Assembly: GCF_009498215.1 (NCBI RefSeq)
Contig: NZ_CP043499.1
Coordinates: forward strand, 1,190,001 to 1,254,000
Origin: Rhizobium grahamii
GTDB lineage: Bacteria > Pseudomonadota > Alphaproteobacteria > Rhizobiales > Rhizobiaceae
Direction: 5' to 3'
Length of the DNA: 64,000 nt
Part shown: positions 35,373-44,229 of the stretch, piece after piece
Layout of the letters: every line of letters starts with the position of its first letter
How positions within the stretch are numbered: position 1 is the stretch's first letter
Notes under the pieces: generated by a model
Told to the model about the DNA's origin: nothing
The model's input: only the letters and a program-made list of their open reading frames with translations
Database searches by the model: none
Translations under genes and position numbers: made by a program

Positions 35373-36584
35373 CTAACCCCGCTTTTGAGAAGCGATGTAG
35401 GCATCCACCTGATCAGGATCGAAGAGACTGCCGTCGAAGAAGCCGTCTGGTCCGAGGGTCAACGCACCCGTCGAACCAACCGGCGTCTCGCTGCGCAGAG
35501 CCCCTTCCACTTTCGAGTTGGCGGATGGAAGCGCGACGTTCAGTGACTTCAGGGCCTCGCGATAGAGATCGGGACGATAGGTGCTGCCAGCGATCTGCTG
35601 GTGGTCCCGCGTGTGCTCGATATGTCCCCACCGAACCATTTGCGTATAGAACCAGAGAGCGTGGCTCCGCCATGGAAAGGTCGCGGCCTTTGCGTTCGGG
35701 ACAAAGAAGTCCTTGATCTCCGCCGTTACCCCCTCGCCGATATGAAGCACACCGCTGAGCGCCGGCCGCAGCCAGTCGGTCGGACGATTTATGTATGTCG
35801 AGCGGGACAGGAGTTCGACAAGCTCGTCATGGTTGGAGCGATCGCCGCACCACAGTGACGCTAGATAGAGAGCGCGCAGCAGAGCGGAAAGCGCTTCGGG
35901 ATTGCTCTCGCTCCACTTTCTGTTCACCCCGAGGACCTTTTCAGGACTCGATCGCCAGATCGAAGCCTTTACCGTCGCCAGATGCGCATCGCGTTCGAGG
36001 ACACCGAACGTGTTCCAGGGCTCGCCGGCGCAGTAGCCATCGATCAGCCCTGCGCGAAGAGCGTCGCCCATATCGGGCGGCGGCAGAACGAGTATCTCGA
36101 TATCATGATCCGGATCGATGCCGCTGGCCGAAAGCCAGTATCGCAGTTCGTAGTTATGCCCGGAGTAAGGGTGGACGACGCCGAAGCGAAGCTTTGGACC
36201 TTTGCCGACGATGACCTGCCGCAGCGCGGCGCCGTTCGTCCGCGCGTCGAGGTCATCTTTGGCGCCGCATGCCACCATCATTTGCCAGAGAGCCTGCGAA
36301 ACAGTAACCGCGTTGCCTCCGAGGCCGAGCGCCATCGGCACGACCATCTCCTGTGCCGGCGCGGTAAGACCGAGATTGCAGGCGATCGGCATCGGCGCCA
36401 GAATATGTGCGACTTCAAAATGGCCGACCGCCAACCTGTCGCGGATCGATGCCCAGGAACGCTCGCGCGCCAGCGTCAGGTTGATGTCCTGGCTTTCGGC
36501 AAAACCCTTTTCCTTCGCCACGACCAGAAGCGCGCTGTCAAGCAGCGGCACGAAGCCCGCGGTGATCTCGTGGCTCTTCGTCAT
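35373..36584 (-). CDS. nasS: Nitrate sensor NasS
   Basis: 403 residues, related to the NrtA/CmpA periplasmic nitrate-binding proteins but without a signal peptide (start MTKSHEITAGFVPLLDSAL). That is the hallmark of NasS, a cytoplasmic nitrate/nitrite sensor that holds NasT inactive until nitrate binds. Segments HFEVAHILAPMPIACNLG and GYCAGEPWNTFGVLERD are typical of the family. Its ATG overlaps the nasT stop (ATGA), so both are made together. It lies upstream of the nitrate operon it controls. Confidence 0.92.
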   Translation of the reverse strand: MTKSHEITAGFVPLLDSALLVVAKEKGFAESQDINLTLARERSWASIRDRLAVGHFEVAHILAPMPIACNLGLTAPAQEMVVPMALGLGGNAVTVSQALWQMMVACGAKDDLDARTNGAALRQVIVGKGPKLRFGVVHPYSGHNYELRYWLSASGIDPDHDIEILVLPPPDMGDALRAGLIDGYCAGEPWNTFGVLERDAHLATVKASIWRSSPEKVLGVNRKWSESNPEALSALLRALYLASLWCGDRSNHDELVELLSRSTYINRPTDWLRPALSGVLHIGEGVTAEIKDFFVPNAKAATFPWRSHALWFYTQMVRWGHIEHTRDHQQIAGSTYRPDLYREALKSLNVALPSANSKVEGALRSETPVGSTGALTLGPDGFFDGSLFDPDQVDAYIASQKRG

Positions 36585-37183
36585 GCATCGCCCCCTGGAT
36601 CGAGCAGGCTCGCCGCAGTGATCAGGCTTTGAGCGATCTCAACAATCTTTCTGTTCTGGTTCATGGCCGTGCGCCTGAGGAGCGCGTAAGCTTCCGCCTC
36701 CGAAATGCCGCGCGTCCGCATCAGCATGCCTTTGGCGCGATCGATGAGCTTTCTGTTCTCCAGCTCGCCGCGCGTCTCTTCCAGTTCCCGCGTCAGTCGC
36801 GAAAAGGCGTTGAACCGGCTTATCGCCATTTTGAGGATCGGCCGAACCCGCTCCTGCTTCAGTCCGTCGACGATATAAGCCGACACGCCGGCATCCACTG
36901 CCGCCTCGATCGAGGCTTCGTCGGACTTGTCGACAAACATGGCGATCGGGCGCCGCACGGCTCGAGACAACTGAAAGAAGCTCTCGAGCATGTCGCGGTT
37001 TGGATTTTCAAGGTCGATGACGATGACATCAGGATTGATGTCGGCAATGCGCCTGGCGAGGCCGAACATATCCTCAACGATTGTCACTTTGTCGTAGCCC
37101 GATTCACGCAGCCCTTCCTCGATGATCGACGCACGAATGCGGTTCTCGTCGATGACCAGGACATTGAGACTGCTTGGTTTCAT
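36581..37183 (-). CDS. nasT: ANTAR antiterminator NasT
   Basis: 200 residues. The N-terminal receiver-like domain (NVLVIDENRIRASII, VIVIDLENPNRD) is followed by a helical link and the ANTAR RNA-binding domain (LIDRAKGMLMRTRGISEAEAYALLRRTA, in segments). NasT binds two-hairpin leader RNA and stops intrinsic termination. A matching hexaloop hairpin and terminator lie in the leader at 35104-35219. ATG 37183 is chosen by homology of the receiver start; the ribosome site is weak. It heads the nasT-nasS unit. Confidence 0.93.
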   Translation of the reverse strand: MKPSSLNVLVIDENRIRASIIEEGLRESGYDKVTIVEDMFGLARRIADINPDVIVIDLENPNRDMLESFFQLSRAVRRPIAMFVDKSDEASIEAAVDAGVSAYIVDGLKQERVRPILKMAISRFNAFSRLTRELEETRGELENRKLIDRAKGMLMRTRGISEAEAYALLRRTAMNQNRKIVEIAQSLITAASLLDPGGDA

Positions 37184-37396
37184 GAGAGCAGCGCCAGTGG
37201 TTGCGAACGACGTGAGCCCTGTCGACAGCGGCTCGGCTCGATTTCGCACATGCGTGATGGCAGCACCGAAATCAAGCGATATCTTGCGGAGGCCATGCAA
37301 AACGCTCGCCTGGCAGTCGGAAAGGCACGTATTGGGCGGCGGTCACAATCCGGTGAGGACTTTGACAATCGCCTGCGCATATGAGCAATTGTTGCA

Positions 37397-38347
37397 ATGC
37401 AAAATCCTCTCCCAGCATCGACAAAAACGGAATCCGCGACAGGCAGCACTGCCGTGCCCGTACAGACAAAGGTGGACGGATTCGGCTGCCAATTGGCGAA
37501 GCTCGATGACGATACGCGATTCGTCAGCGGCGATATTTCATTCCACCGCAAGAGGTCGGCGGATCCGTACTTCGGTCAGGTGGCCACGGAAGCCAGCGAT
37601 CGAGGCTTTCTGATCGGCCTGTCGCTCAAGGGACGTCACAGGCGGCGAATCTTTCACTCCTCGAATCGATCGAGCCTCCACGACTTCGAGGAAAACTCGA
37701 TCTACGTTCGCAACTTCGCTGACGACTACAAGGCCGATCTCGACGGCCAGTTCGGGTTCGCGCTTATGGAGATTTCGGGAGCTGGACTCGAGGAAATGGC
37801 TGGCGGAGCCGATCTGCCCGCGATTTCAGAGCTCTGTGGCGAGACCGCCCACCGCGATGCGATGCTCGGGGGCATGCTGAATGCCATCTTCTCGGTTGCC
37901 GATAGCAACAATGCGTCCAACTCGCTTGTGGTCGACCAGCTGGCCGCTGCGATCGGAGTGCACGTGATGCACGCCTACGGCAAAGCATCGGGCGCGCATG
38001 AGACGACGAAGCGCCGACGATTGTCGACGCTCGAAGAGAACCGATCGAAGGAGCTGCTCGCAAGCCGCGTGAGCGGCGTTATTGCGCTCGACGAACTCGC
38101 CGAAGCCTGCGGCCTTTCCCGCGTCGCCTTTATCCGGGCCTTTCGCGAGACGACCGGCTTTACGCCGCACGAATGGCTGACCCGCCAGAGAATCGATCTC
38201 GCCTGCTCGTTGCTGCGAGCCTCGAAGCTGCCCCTTGCAGCGATCGCCGCGACCTCGGGCCTCGGCGATCTCTCACATTTTACGCGCGCATTCATGAAGG
38301 CAACGGGCGCGGCTCCCGGCGCCTGGCGACGTTCCAGGCAGAGCTGA
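37397..38347 (+). CDS. AraC-family transcriptional regulator (1)
   Basis: 316 residues. The C-terminal double helix-turn-helix of the AraC/XylS class is clear (DELAEACGLSRVAFIRAFRETTGFTPHEW, then LPLAAIAATSGLGDLSHFTRAFMKATG, about residues 225-310). The N-terminal 200 residues are a sensor domain without a recognised ligand motif. It is divergent from nasT, with 213 bases between, and is followed by DUF1275 on the other strand. Its target is unknown; the nearby DUF1275 and DoxX genes are the obvious candidates. Confidence 0.88.
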   Translation: MQNPLPASTKTESATGSTAVPVQTKVDGFGCQLAKLDDDTRFVSGDISFHRKRSADPYFGQVATEASDRGFLIGLSLKGRHRRRIFHSSNRSSLHDFEENSIYVRNFADDYKADLDGQFGFALMEISGAGLEEMAGGADLPAISELCGETAHRDAMLGGMLNAIFSVADSNNASNSLVVDQLAAAIGVHVMHAYGKASGAHETTKRRRLSTLEENRSKELLASRVSGVIALDELAEACGLSRVAFIRAFRETTGFTPHEWLTRQRIDLACSLLRASKLPLAAIAATSGLGDLSHFTRAFMKATGAAPGAWRRSRQS

Positions 38348-38349
38348 TC

Positions 38350-39030
38350 TCAGTCGCCTTCCGGAGTTGCGACGTGCGCGACAAAGGCGAAGGCTGCAAG
38401 CACTGGAGGAAGGACGAAGCACCAGCTCGGCGAGACGATGTAAGCCGCGGCGGCAAGACCGCATCCGAGCGCAAAGGCACCCACGCTGACGCTCATCCGC
38501 AGCATACGAGCGCGGGCTGCGGCAGTATTCTCGCCACTCACGCCGGCAATCATTTCGCCAAGATCGATCATGATCTGCGTCGTCGTTCCGGTCATCAGCG
38601 TCGACGGTGGCGACTTGGTGAGGTGGACGCGATGCAGCGCGTTCTGCGTCGCCATCGCGGCAATCAGCATCAATCCCATCAGCAGCGTGGCAACACCGTT
38701 CGGATCGGTGAACGGTCCGTGATGAACGGCAAAGGCGCCGGCGGCAATGAGCAACACGAGTTTGATCGCCAGGAGCGGCCTCAGGACCGGCAGCTGACGC
38801 CGGTGAAGGCACACGCCGACAATACGGATCAGCAAGACGATCAGGCAGAAGAACGGCAACGCGAGCAGCTTCGGCAGGGCGCCGGCATTGCCTGTCGCAA
38901 CGGTCGCCCCGAGGGTCACGAAGTTGCCCGTCACATGCGCTGTGAACAGCCCCTGCAACGCGAGAAAGCCGGCCGTGTCAACGTAGCCGCCATTGAGGCT
39001 GAGGAGGATCGGTAGCGGGATATTCTTCAT
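38350..39030 (-). CDS. DUF1275/YoaK-family membrane protein
   Basis: 226 residues with about six membrane helices. It starts with LSLNGGYVDTAGFLALQGLFTAHVTGNFV, written here in part: NGGYVDTAGFL and HVTGNFVTLG are the DUF1275 signature. A second motif, ATQNALHRVHL with GTTTQIMIDLGE, is also diagnostic. Function unknown; an inner-membrane transporter or redox-related role has been suggested for relatives. Its stop is three bases from the convergent AraC stop. Confidence 0.87.
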   Translation of the reverse strand: MKNIPLPILLSLNGGYVDTAGFLALQGLFTAHVTGNFVTLGATVATGNAGALPKLLALPFFCLIVLLIRIVGVCLHRRQLPVLRPLLAIKLVLLIAAGAFAVHHGPFTDPNGVATLLMGLMLIAAMATQNALHRVHLTKSPPSTLMTGTTTQIMIDLGEMIAGVSGENTAAARARMLRMSVSVGAFALGCGLAAAAYIVSPSWCFVLPPVLAAFAFVAHVATPEGD

Positions 39031-39099
39031 TGTTTATTACTCCAGGCAGGTGCCGGATAGACGAGTGGCGAGCGTCGCCAGCGATTGCCACACCAACGC

Positions 39100-39534
39100 T
39101 TACGAGCGGGCGGGCTTTTTGAGAAGATCTTGCCACGCGACGAGCAGGAACGCGCCCACAAGCCCAAGATGCTCGAAGAAGCCGTTCATTGCCATCGCAC
39201 GCTCCATCCCGACAGGCAGCTCCCAGAATCGGAGAGCGATGAATGTCGCTAGTAACGTGAAGAGTGCCAGGGCGCCTGCGGCGGCCCAGCGAAGAAAACC
39301 GGATATGACAAGCGCTGAGGCAACAAGTTCGAAGAGGATCACGCCAACCGCCATCAACGGCGCCGGCGACAGGCCGAAATGATTCATTTCGGCTATAGCG
39401 GCGGGAAAGTCGGTAATCTTCACGATCGGCCCCTGGATGTAGGCGGAGCACAAGAGCAGCAAGCCAAGGAACGGGATGAGCTTCAGGCGGCGCGAAGAAG
39501 AACGCTCGGAAGCGCCGTATGAAACGCCTTGCAT
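39100..39534 (-). CDS. DoxX-like membrane protein
   Basis: 144 residues from ATG 39534, which has GAGG five bases upstream; longer frames lack this. Four membrane helices are visible with the DoxX pattern: IQGPIVKITDFPAAIAEMNHFGLSP, in part, then ELVASALVISGFLRWAAAGAL and GFFEHLGLVGAFLLVAWQDL. The family comprises small quinone- or redox-associated inner-membrane proteins. It lies between DUF1275 and an AraC regulator, both on the same strand. Confidence 0.83.
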   Translation of the reverse strand: MQGVSYGASERSSSRRLKLIPFLGLLLLCSAYIQGPIVKITDFPAAIAEMNHFGLSPAPLMAVGVILFELVASALVISGFLRWAAAGALALFTLLATFIALRFWELPVGMERAMAMNGFFEHLGLVGAFLLVAWQDLLKKPARS

Positions 39535-39685
39535 ATTGACCTCATGGAAAGGGCTCAGTCTCGGTACGATCCCGAATGAATCGACGCTCGCCATTATGGG
39601 AAAACTGCTGCTCCGGCTCTTGTCGGTTAGGAGCGTGGATTTAACGTTTCTATCGTCTTGATACGCCGCTGCGTTTCGCGGGAAA

Positions 39686-40585
39686 TTATGGTTGAGCGGT
39701 GCCGGAACGCGTATCGATGCGGTTATAGCGGCGCCAGTTGCCCGGCGGCTCGCCGGCAACCTCGGAGAAAACCCGCGTCAGGTGGCTCTGATCCGAAAAG
39801 CCGCAGATATTCGCGACCTCCGCGATCGACGCCCCCGAAATCAGCAGGTCCTTTGCCTGAGCGACGCGATATTCGGTCAGCCATCGATAAGGCGTCTTGC
39901 CGAATGTCTCCTTGAACGCCTTGATGAAATAACTTCTCGACAGGTTGCATGCCTGCGCAAGTTCCGTAACGGAAAGCTGCGCGCCAAGATGTGCCGAGAG
40001 GAATTCCGTCGCGCGCTTTTCCTGCCAGGGGGCAAGCGCGCCTTTCCTGCGGATCGGAATATGCACACCGCCGTAGGTCTGGCCGAGATGGGTCAGAATG
40101 GCGAGGCTGATCTGTTCGAGAAAAAGCGGGCTTGAAAGCCGGGGCTGTTCGAGCGCCGGGATGAGCGCTTGCGCCAAGCCCAAAATAACCTCGTCGCGCG
40201 TCTTCAGTTTGCATTGGAGGTCGGTGAATTGCGGGCGGCCGACACCGGCCGCAAAATCCCGAATCGCCGACATCTGGATGGAAAACTGCAGGCAATCGAA
40301 AGCCGACAAATGTTCCAGCCGCCACTGCTCCCTGCGATCGGCGATTATCAGCTCGCCCCGCGCCCAACCGCCATCGTGCACGAGGCTCTCGCCATGCCAC
40401 AACCGAAGGCTTTTGACGTCCTTGAGATGCATGATGACATCGAAGACTTCGGCGCGCTTCGCGACCGGCAATGCGGGAGGTTCGCCCCCTCCGCCATTGA
40501 ACCGGGTGATCGTCATCGCCGCAACGGTCAACGTTGCGCATTGGGCGACGTTTTTCCGGGCAGCCTTTGTGGTCTCTTTAAACAC
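39686..40585 (-). CDS. AraC-family transcriptional regulator (2)
   Basis: 299 residues if GTG 40585 is used; an internal ATG at 40516 is the alternative and neither has a clear ribosome site. The C-terminal double HTH is intact (VTELAQACNLSRSYFIKAFKETFG and ASIAEVANICGFSDQSHLTRVFSEVAG). The N-terminal domain has a GGWARGELIIADRREQW segment resembling AraC sensors for small aromatic or lipid signals, but no ligand can be named. It lies upstream of the DoxX gene on the same strand and may control it. Confidence 0.86.
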   Translation of the reverse strand: MFKETTKAARKNVAQCATLTVAAMTITRFNGGGGEPPALPVAKRAEVFDVIMHLKDVKSLRLWHGESLVHDGGWARGELIIADRREQWRLEHLSAFDCLQFSIQMSAIRDFAAGVGRPQFTDLQCKLKTRDEVILGLAQALIPALEQPRLSSPLFLEQISLAILTHLGQTYGGVHIPIRRKGALAPWQEKRATEFLSAHLGAQLSVTELAQACNLSRSYFIKAFKETFGKTPYRWLTEYRVAQAKDLLISGASIAEVANICGFSDQSHLTRVFSEVAGEPPGNWRRYNRIDTRSGTAQP

Positions 40586-40679
40586 GCACGCTTCCGAACG
40601 ATCCCCAATGAGTCACGCCACTATAACGGTCCCTTGGTAAAAAGACACCCGCTTTTTAAAGATAGTACGCCGTGGTGGG

Positions 40680-41618
40680 TCAGTTTAGCCAGGCCGAACG
40701 CCACGTCGCAGGCGTCACGCCGGTTTGGCGCGAGAAAACCTTGGTAAAATGGCTCTGGTCGCTAAACCCGCAATCGTCGGAAATCGCCTTCAAGGGCATG
40801 GCGCGCTGTTGCAGCAATTCCTTGGCGCGATCGACCCGCATGCGTGTCAGCCACTGGTGCGGCGTAAAGCCGGTCGCCCTTCGAAATTCCTGCGAGAAAT
40901 GATTGACCGACAGACCAACCGCCGCGGCGATCGCGGGGACCGAAAGCTCCTTGCCGAGATTATCCAGCATGAATTCCTTGGCCGCCTTCTCCTGCCCCAC
41001 GGAGAGGGAACTGTCGGCAACGCCATTTCTCAAAGTCTCATCGCTGTAGTCGTGGAGCAGATGCGCGCAGACGGCCGCCGCCAGATGCTGCAGCAGCGCC
41101 GGTGGCGACATGTTCGCATTTTCGAACAGCGGCAACAGGGCCACGGCAAGATTGCCGAGAACCGAATCCGGCTCCCCTCGCCTGCAGCGCAGCCGATGCA
41201 GCTTTGTCGATGTCGAGATGTCAGCGACTTCGTCGAAGAGCGAGCGCGGCAGGACGAAAGCCAGAGCGTGCAGATTGCTGTGCAGGGTGATGGCCGTTGG
41301 GTTGCGAAGATCGACCAGACAGATCGATCCCTTTTCGTAGAGCCGCACGGGCGCGCGCGAACCATCCGGCCGTATATCGGAATGCCAGGCGTCATCCAGA
41401 TACAGCATCAGGAAGTAGGCATTGGATGCGGGCAGCTCGACGTCAGCCGTTTCCCGGCCGCCAAGCTCTCTCCTGATTTTCGTCACGGAGAACGATGCGG
41501 ACCTTATGGGAATTGTGGTCAGGCATGGCGCTTCGGGTGTTCCGAAGTAGAGCCCAACACAATCAAAATCCTCATCAAGTAAACTCAAGGCACCCTTCCC
41601 AATAGCGCCCGAACCCAT
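40680..41618 (-). CDS. AraC-family transcriptional regulator (3)
   Basis: 312 residues. The N-terminal half resembles the AraC-binding-domain-like region of RipA/FeaR-type regulators (VRLYEKGSICLVDLRNP). The C-terminal double HTH is complete (VPAIAAAVGLSVNHFSQEFRRATGFTPHQW, then MPLKAISDDCGFSDQSHFTKVFS). ATG 41618 is the only convincing start. It is the third AraC regulator within 4.3 kb; regulators 2 and 3 share the CGFSDQSH core and look like paralogues. Confidence 0.88.
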   Translation of the reverse strand: MGSGAIGKGALSLLDEDFDCVGLYFGTPEAPCLTTIPIRSASFSVTKIRRELGGRETADVELPASNAYFLMLYLDDAWHSDIRPDGSRAPVRLYEKGSICLVDLRNPTAITLHSNLHALAFVLPRSLFDEVADISTSTKLHRLRCRRGEPDSVLGNLAVALLPLFENANMSPPALLQHLAAAVCAHLLHDYSDETLRNGVADSSLSVGQEKAAKEFMLDNLGKELSVPAIAAAVGLSVNHFSQEFRRATGFTPHQWLTRMRVDRAKELLQQRAMPLKAISDDCGFSDQSHFTKVFSRQTGVTPATWRSAWLN

Positions 41619-41752
41619 GTCGAGGACAATGCCATACAGGGCCTAAAATAGTACAACCGGCAAGATCAGGCAACGGACGTCACCATTGAAGTTTGCCACG
41701 GGCAGCATGCCGACGCGCCAAAGCGAAAGCGGTCTGCGGCCGGCCGTTTGAA

Positions 41753-41781
41753 TGCAATCCGGCGCAAGGCGCCGGATTGCA
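41753..41781. repeat. Perfect 13-bp palindromic hairpin
   Basis: TGCAATCCGGCGC (41753-41765), loop AAG, GCGCCGGATTGCA (41769-41781). It lies 34 bases after the cupredoxin stop and could end that transcript, though no U-run follows on the minus strand. The core ATCCGGCGC recurs in another hairpin at 52382-52419. Confidence 0.6.
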
Positions 41782-41814
41782 GGTCTGCGGATCAAAAACG
41801 CAGCCGCATTATCG

Positions 41815-42243
41815 TCACGGCGTAACGGTCAGGCGAGCCTGCATGCCTGCTTCGTAATGGCCCTTGATATTGCAAAGGAGGAGATAGGCCCCGGGAGCAA
41901 GCTTTGCCTTCAACTGGCCATCCGCACCGGGTTTCAGATCGGATACTTCACCGATGCTCTTCAGTTTCTTCTCATCTATCCGATGCTTGGACTTGATGAC
42001 GGGTACGACCTGATCTGCGGAATTGAGCTTCACGAGGACCATTTCGTGTTCTTCGGTCATTGCACTGTTGTGAACCGTAAACACCGTCTCCCCTGCCGGG
42101 ACACTCGCTTTATCGATCTTGAGCGACATTGCGCTACCGCCCTCACCATCTTCCATGACCTTCACCGTCTGTTCGGCGAAGGCGGGAAGCGCAAAGAATG
42201 CGGAAGCAACGACAAAGGCGGCACAAGCTACGAACTTAGACAT
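41815..42243 (-). CDS. Exported cupredoxin (blue copper protein)
   Basis: 142 residues with a signal peptide ending ALPAFAEQ. The type-1 copper ligands are present: His66 (EEHEM), and C124-x4-H129-x4-M134 (LLLCNIKGHYEAGM). The fold is plastocyanin/azurin-like. It should work as a periplasmic copper electron carrier or copper-binding protein. ATG 42243 follows AAAGGTC. It is monocistronic; no oxidase or copper-export gene is nearby. Confidence 0.86.
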   Translation of the reverse strand: MSKFVACAAFVVASAFFALPAFAEQTVKVMEDGEGGSAMSLKIDKASVPAGETVFTVHNSAMTEEHEMVLVKLNSADQVVPVIKSKHRIDEKKLKSIGEVSDLKPGADGQLKAKLAPGAYLLLCNIKGHYEAGMQARLTVTP

Positions 42244-42378
42244 TGAAACAGACCTTTCGGCGATTGATGACGCCGGAGTGTCTAGCCTGAGCCCCTGACA
42301 TAAAACTGAACGACAGGAATATCGCCCGCCGTTCGAATACCTTGGCACTCGCCGAACTTTGACGACGGACATGCCATC

Positions 42379-43164
42379 CTAGAACGACAGGTCGAGGGCC
42401 CTACCCTCGAAAAGACGACCCTGCGACCCCTCAAGGTGTGCCTTCATCAAGGCCCGCGCCTCGTCGGCATGTCCCTCGGCGATCGCGCGATAGATCTTGT
42501 TGTGCTCTTCGTAGACCTCTTCGAGGCCCTGGCGCGGGCCGAGCAACGACAGTCCGTGCAGATGCATGCCGACCGCTATGTGAGCCTTCAACGCATCGAT
42601 CGAGGCTGTATAATAATGGTTGTTGGCGGCCTCGGTGACGGCGCGATGGAACATGAAGTCGGCATCGGTGCGGTGGAGTTGATGACTGGTCGCCTCGCGA
42701 AGATCTGCGAGTGCGGCGGCAATCTTCTGGATTGCGGCCTCGTCGCGACGCTTGGCGGCAAAGTAGGCGGCCGCTGGCTCGATCGTCAGGCGAAACTCGT
42801 AGCAGCGCTGGATATCCGCGATCGTCTTGACCGGGGAATAGGAGAGCTGCGTCGTCGGGGAACCGTGAGCGCTGACAAAGGTACCTGCTCCCTGACGGGC
42901 ATAGACGATACCCTGATCGCGCAAACGCGCCAGCGCGTCGCGCACGATCGGACGCGAAACGCCGAGCATCGACGCGAGTTCGTGTTCCCCGGGAAGGCGC
43001 GAGTCCGGCGGATAGTTTCCGGAGCGAATGCGCTCCTGCAACTGGTCAAATACGCGATCGACCAGTTTCACGGCCTTGCCCCGCTCCGGCTTGGCTGCCG
43101 GGGCCGACTGGGCTTTCGCCGATACACCGCTTGCTTCGTCCACCTTCATTCTCCCCGCCGGCAT
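42379..43164 (-). CDS. GntR-family (FadR subfamily) regulator
   Basis: 261 residues. The N-terminal winged HTH (residues 33-95: VFDQLQERIRSGNYPPDSRLPGE, LASMLGVSRPIVRDALARL) is followed by an all-helical FCD ligand domain with metal-ligand histidines (DADFMFHRAVTEAANNHYY, and AHIAVGMHLHG). The family usually senses organic or sugar acids. It is the last gene of the dpp-kinase operon, starting three bases after the kinase stop; ATG 43149 is a second possible start. It probably controls the surrounding catabolic genes. Confidence 0.91.
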   Translation of the reverse strand: MPAGRMKVDEASGVSAKAQSAPAAKPERGKAVKLVDRVFDQLQERIRSGNYPPDSRLPGEHELASMLGVSRPIVRDALARLRDQGIVYARQGAGTFVSAHGSPTTQLSYSPVKTIADIQRCYEFRLTIEPAAAYFAAKRRDEAAIQKIAAALADLREATSHQLHRTDADFMFHRAVTEAANNHYYTASIDALKAHIAVGMHLHGLSLLGPRQGLEEVYEEHNKIYRAIAEGHADEARALMKAHLEGSQGRLFEGRALDLSF

Positions 43165-43167
43165 TAC

Positions 43168-44229
43168 CTATGCCGTCTGATTCTGCGCAACCAGTTTTAG
43201 CAAACTATCAGAATTCCCGAAGCCCCCGGACTTTACTGCGCAACGAAGACCAAGGCCATCGGCCGTCGTGACATCGAACCACGGAATCCCCGCCTCGACC
43301 TCGCCCTTCGGCCTCAGGACACGGATCCCCAATTCGCGAAACACCGCAAGGGCCGTATCACCGCCGCCAACCATCAGCACCTCGGGGCGCGCGGCAACCA
43401 CCGCTGATTTTACGCCTCTCGCGAACCGTTGGGCAACATCAGTCGCCTCAACCGTCATTTCCCCCGTGCAACGGAGAAGAGCCGGCAAGTCGGGCCGGAT
43501 GTCCAACGGCAGCCTACCCATGGGTGCATCGAACGACGCGGCCAAAGCACCCGACGCCTCCAATTGGGCCATCTGCGCCGCCGTGATGGGATCGCGAGAG
43601 CCGAAGGCAAAGACAGTACGGGAAGACGTGGCAAGGGCTTTTTCCACCCGATCAGGCCCGCCAATCTTGCGAGCAAGCGCAAGGCCGATGCCGCGGGCGC
43701 CGACCGCAAGGTTTCTCGTCCAGTCAAACGCGCCAACCACTCCATCAAGATCGCGATCGGTTTCAGCGTCACGCACCAGTATAGACCAGTCATGACCGTC
43801 GAAGAGATCAGCAATCGGCAAGGCCACATCGACGCCGCGACCGACCACCGAGCCGTTCCGTGTCAGGCGCTGCTGATCTGGAATGGCCGGCGCCACCACG
43901 ATAGCCTCATGGCCGAAAACGGAAGCCAGGGCCGCGCTTTCCGCCGCAACATTGCCCTTGAGGCGAGAGTCTATCTTCTTCAGAACGATCCGAGGCGAGG
44001 CGGCAAGAAGGGCCTCAGCCGCAGCTTTAACCCTTCTTGCCGCATCCTTCTCCGGGAGAGCCCTGGAGGCCGTGTTGACCACGACCACATCACAACCGCT
44101 CGCAAGCGCGTCCGCAATTGCATCGACTTCGATCGCGACAGCGACGGACAGTCCGGCGTCGACGAACGGCGTTCCCGTGTCGAGCGCACCGGTCAAATCA
44201 TCGGCGATGACCGCGACCTGAAGCGTCAT
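43168..44229 (-). CDS. Four-carbon acid sugar kinase (DUF1537/OtnK-DtnK family)
   Basis: 353 residues. It starts VAVIADDLTGALDTG, the family opening; KKIDSRLKGN and VGGGDTALAVF (nucleotide-binding end) are also conserved. The family phosphorylates D-threonate, D-erythronate or 3-keto four-carbon acids at the 4-position. A PdxA2 partner, which finishes the route to DHAP, lies at 53844. The ATG overlaps the dppF-like stop (ATGA), so kinase and transporter are coupled. The exact substrate stereochemistry cannot be read. Confidence 0.88.
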   Translation of the reverse strand: MTLQVAVIADDLTGALDTGTPFVDAGLSVAVAIEVDAIADALASGCDVVVVNTASRALPEKDAARRVKAAAEALLAASPRIVLKKIDSRLKGNVAAESAALASVFGHEAIVVAPAIPDQQRLTRNGSVVGRGVDVALPIADLFDGHDWSILVRDAETDRDLDGVVGAFDWTRNLAVGARGIGLALARKIGGPDRVEKALATSSRTVFAFGSRDPITAAQMAQLEASGALAASFDAPMGRLPLDIRPDLPALLRCTGEMTVEATDVAQRFARGVKSAVVAARPEVLMVGGGDTALAVFRELGIRVLRPKGEVEAGIPWFDVTTADGLGLRCAVKSGGFGNSDSLLKLVAQNQTA

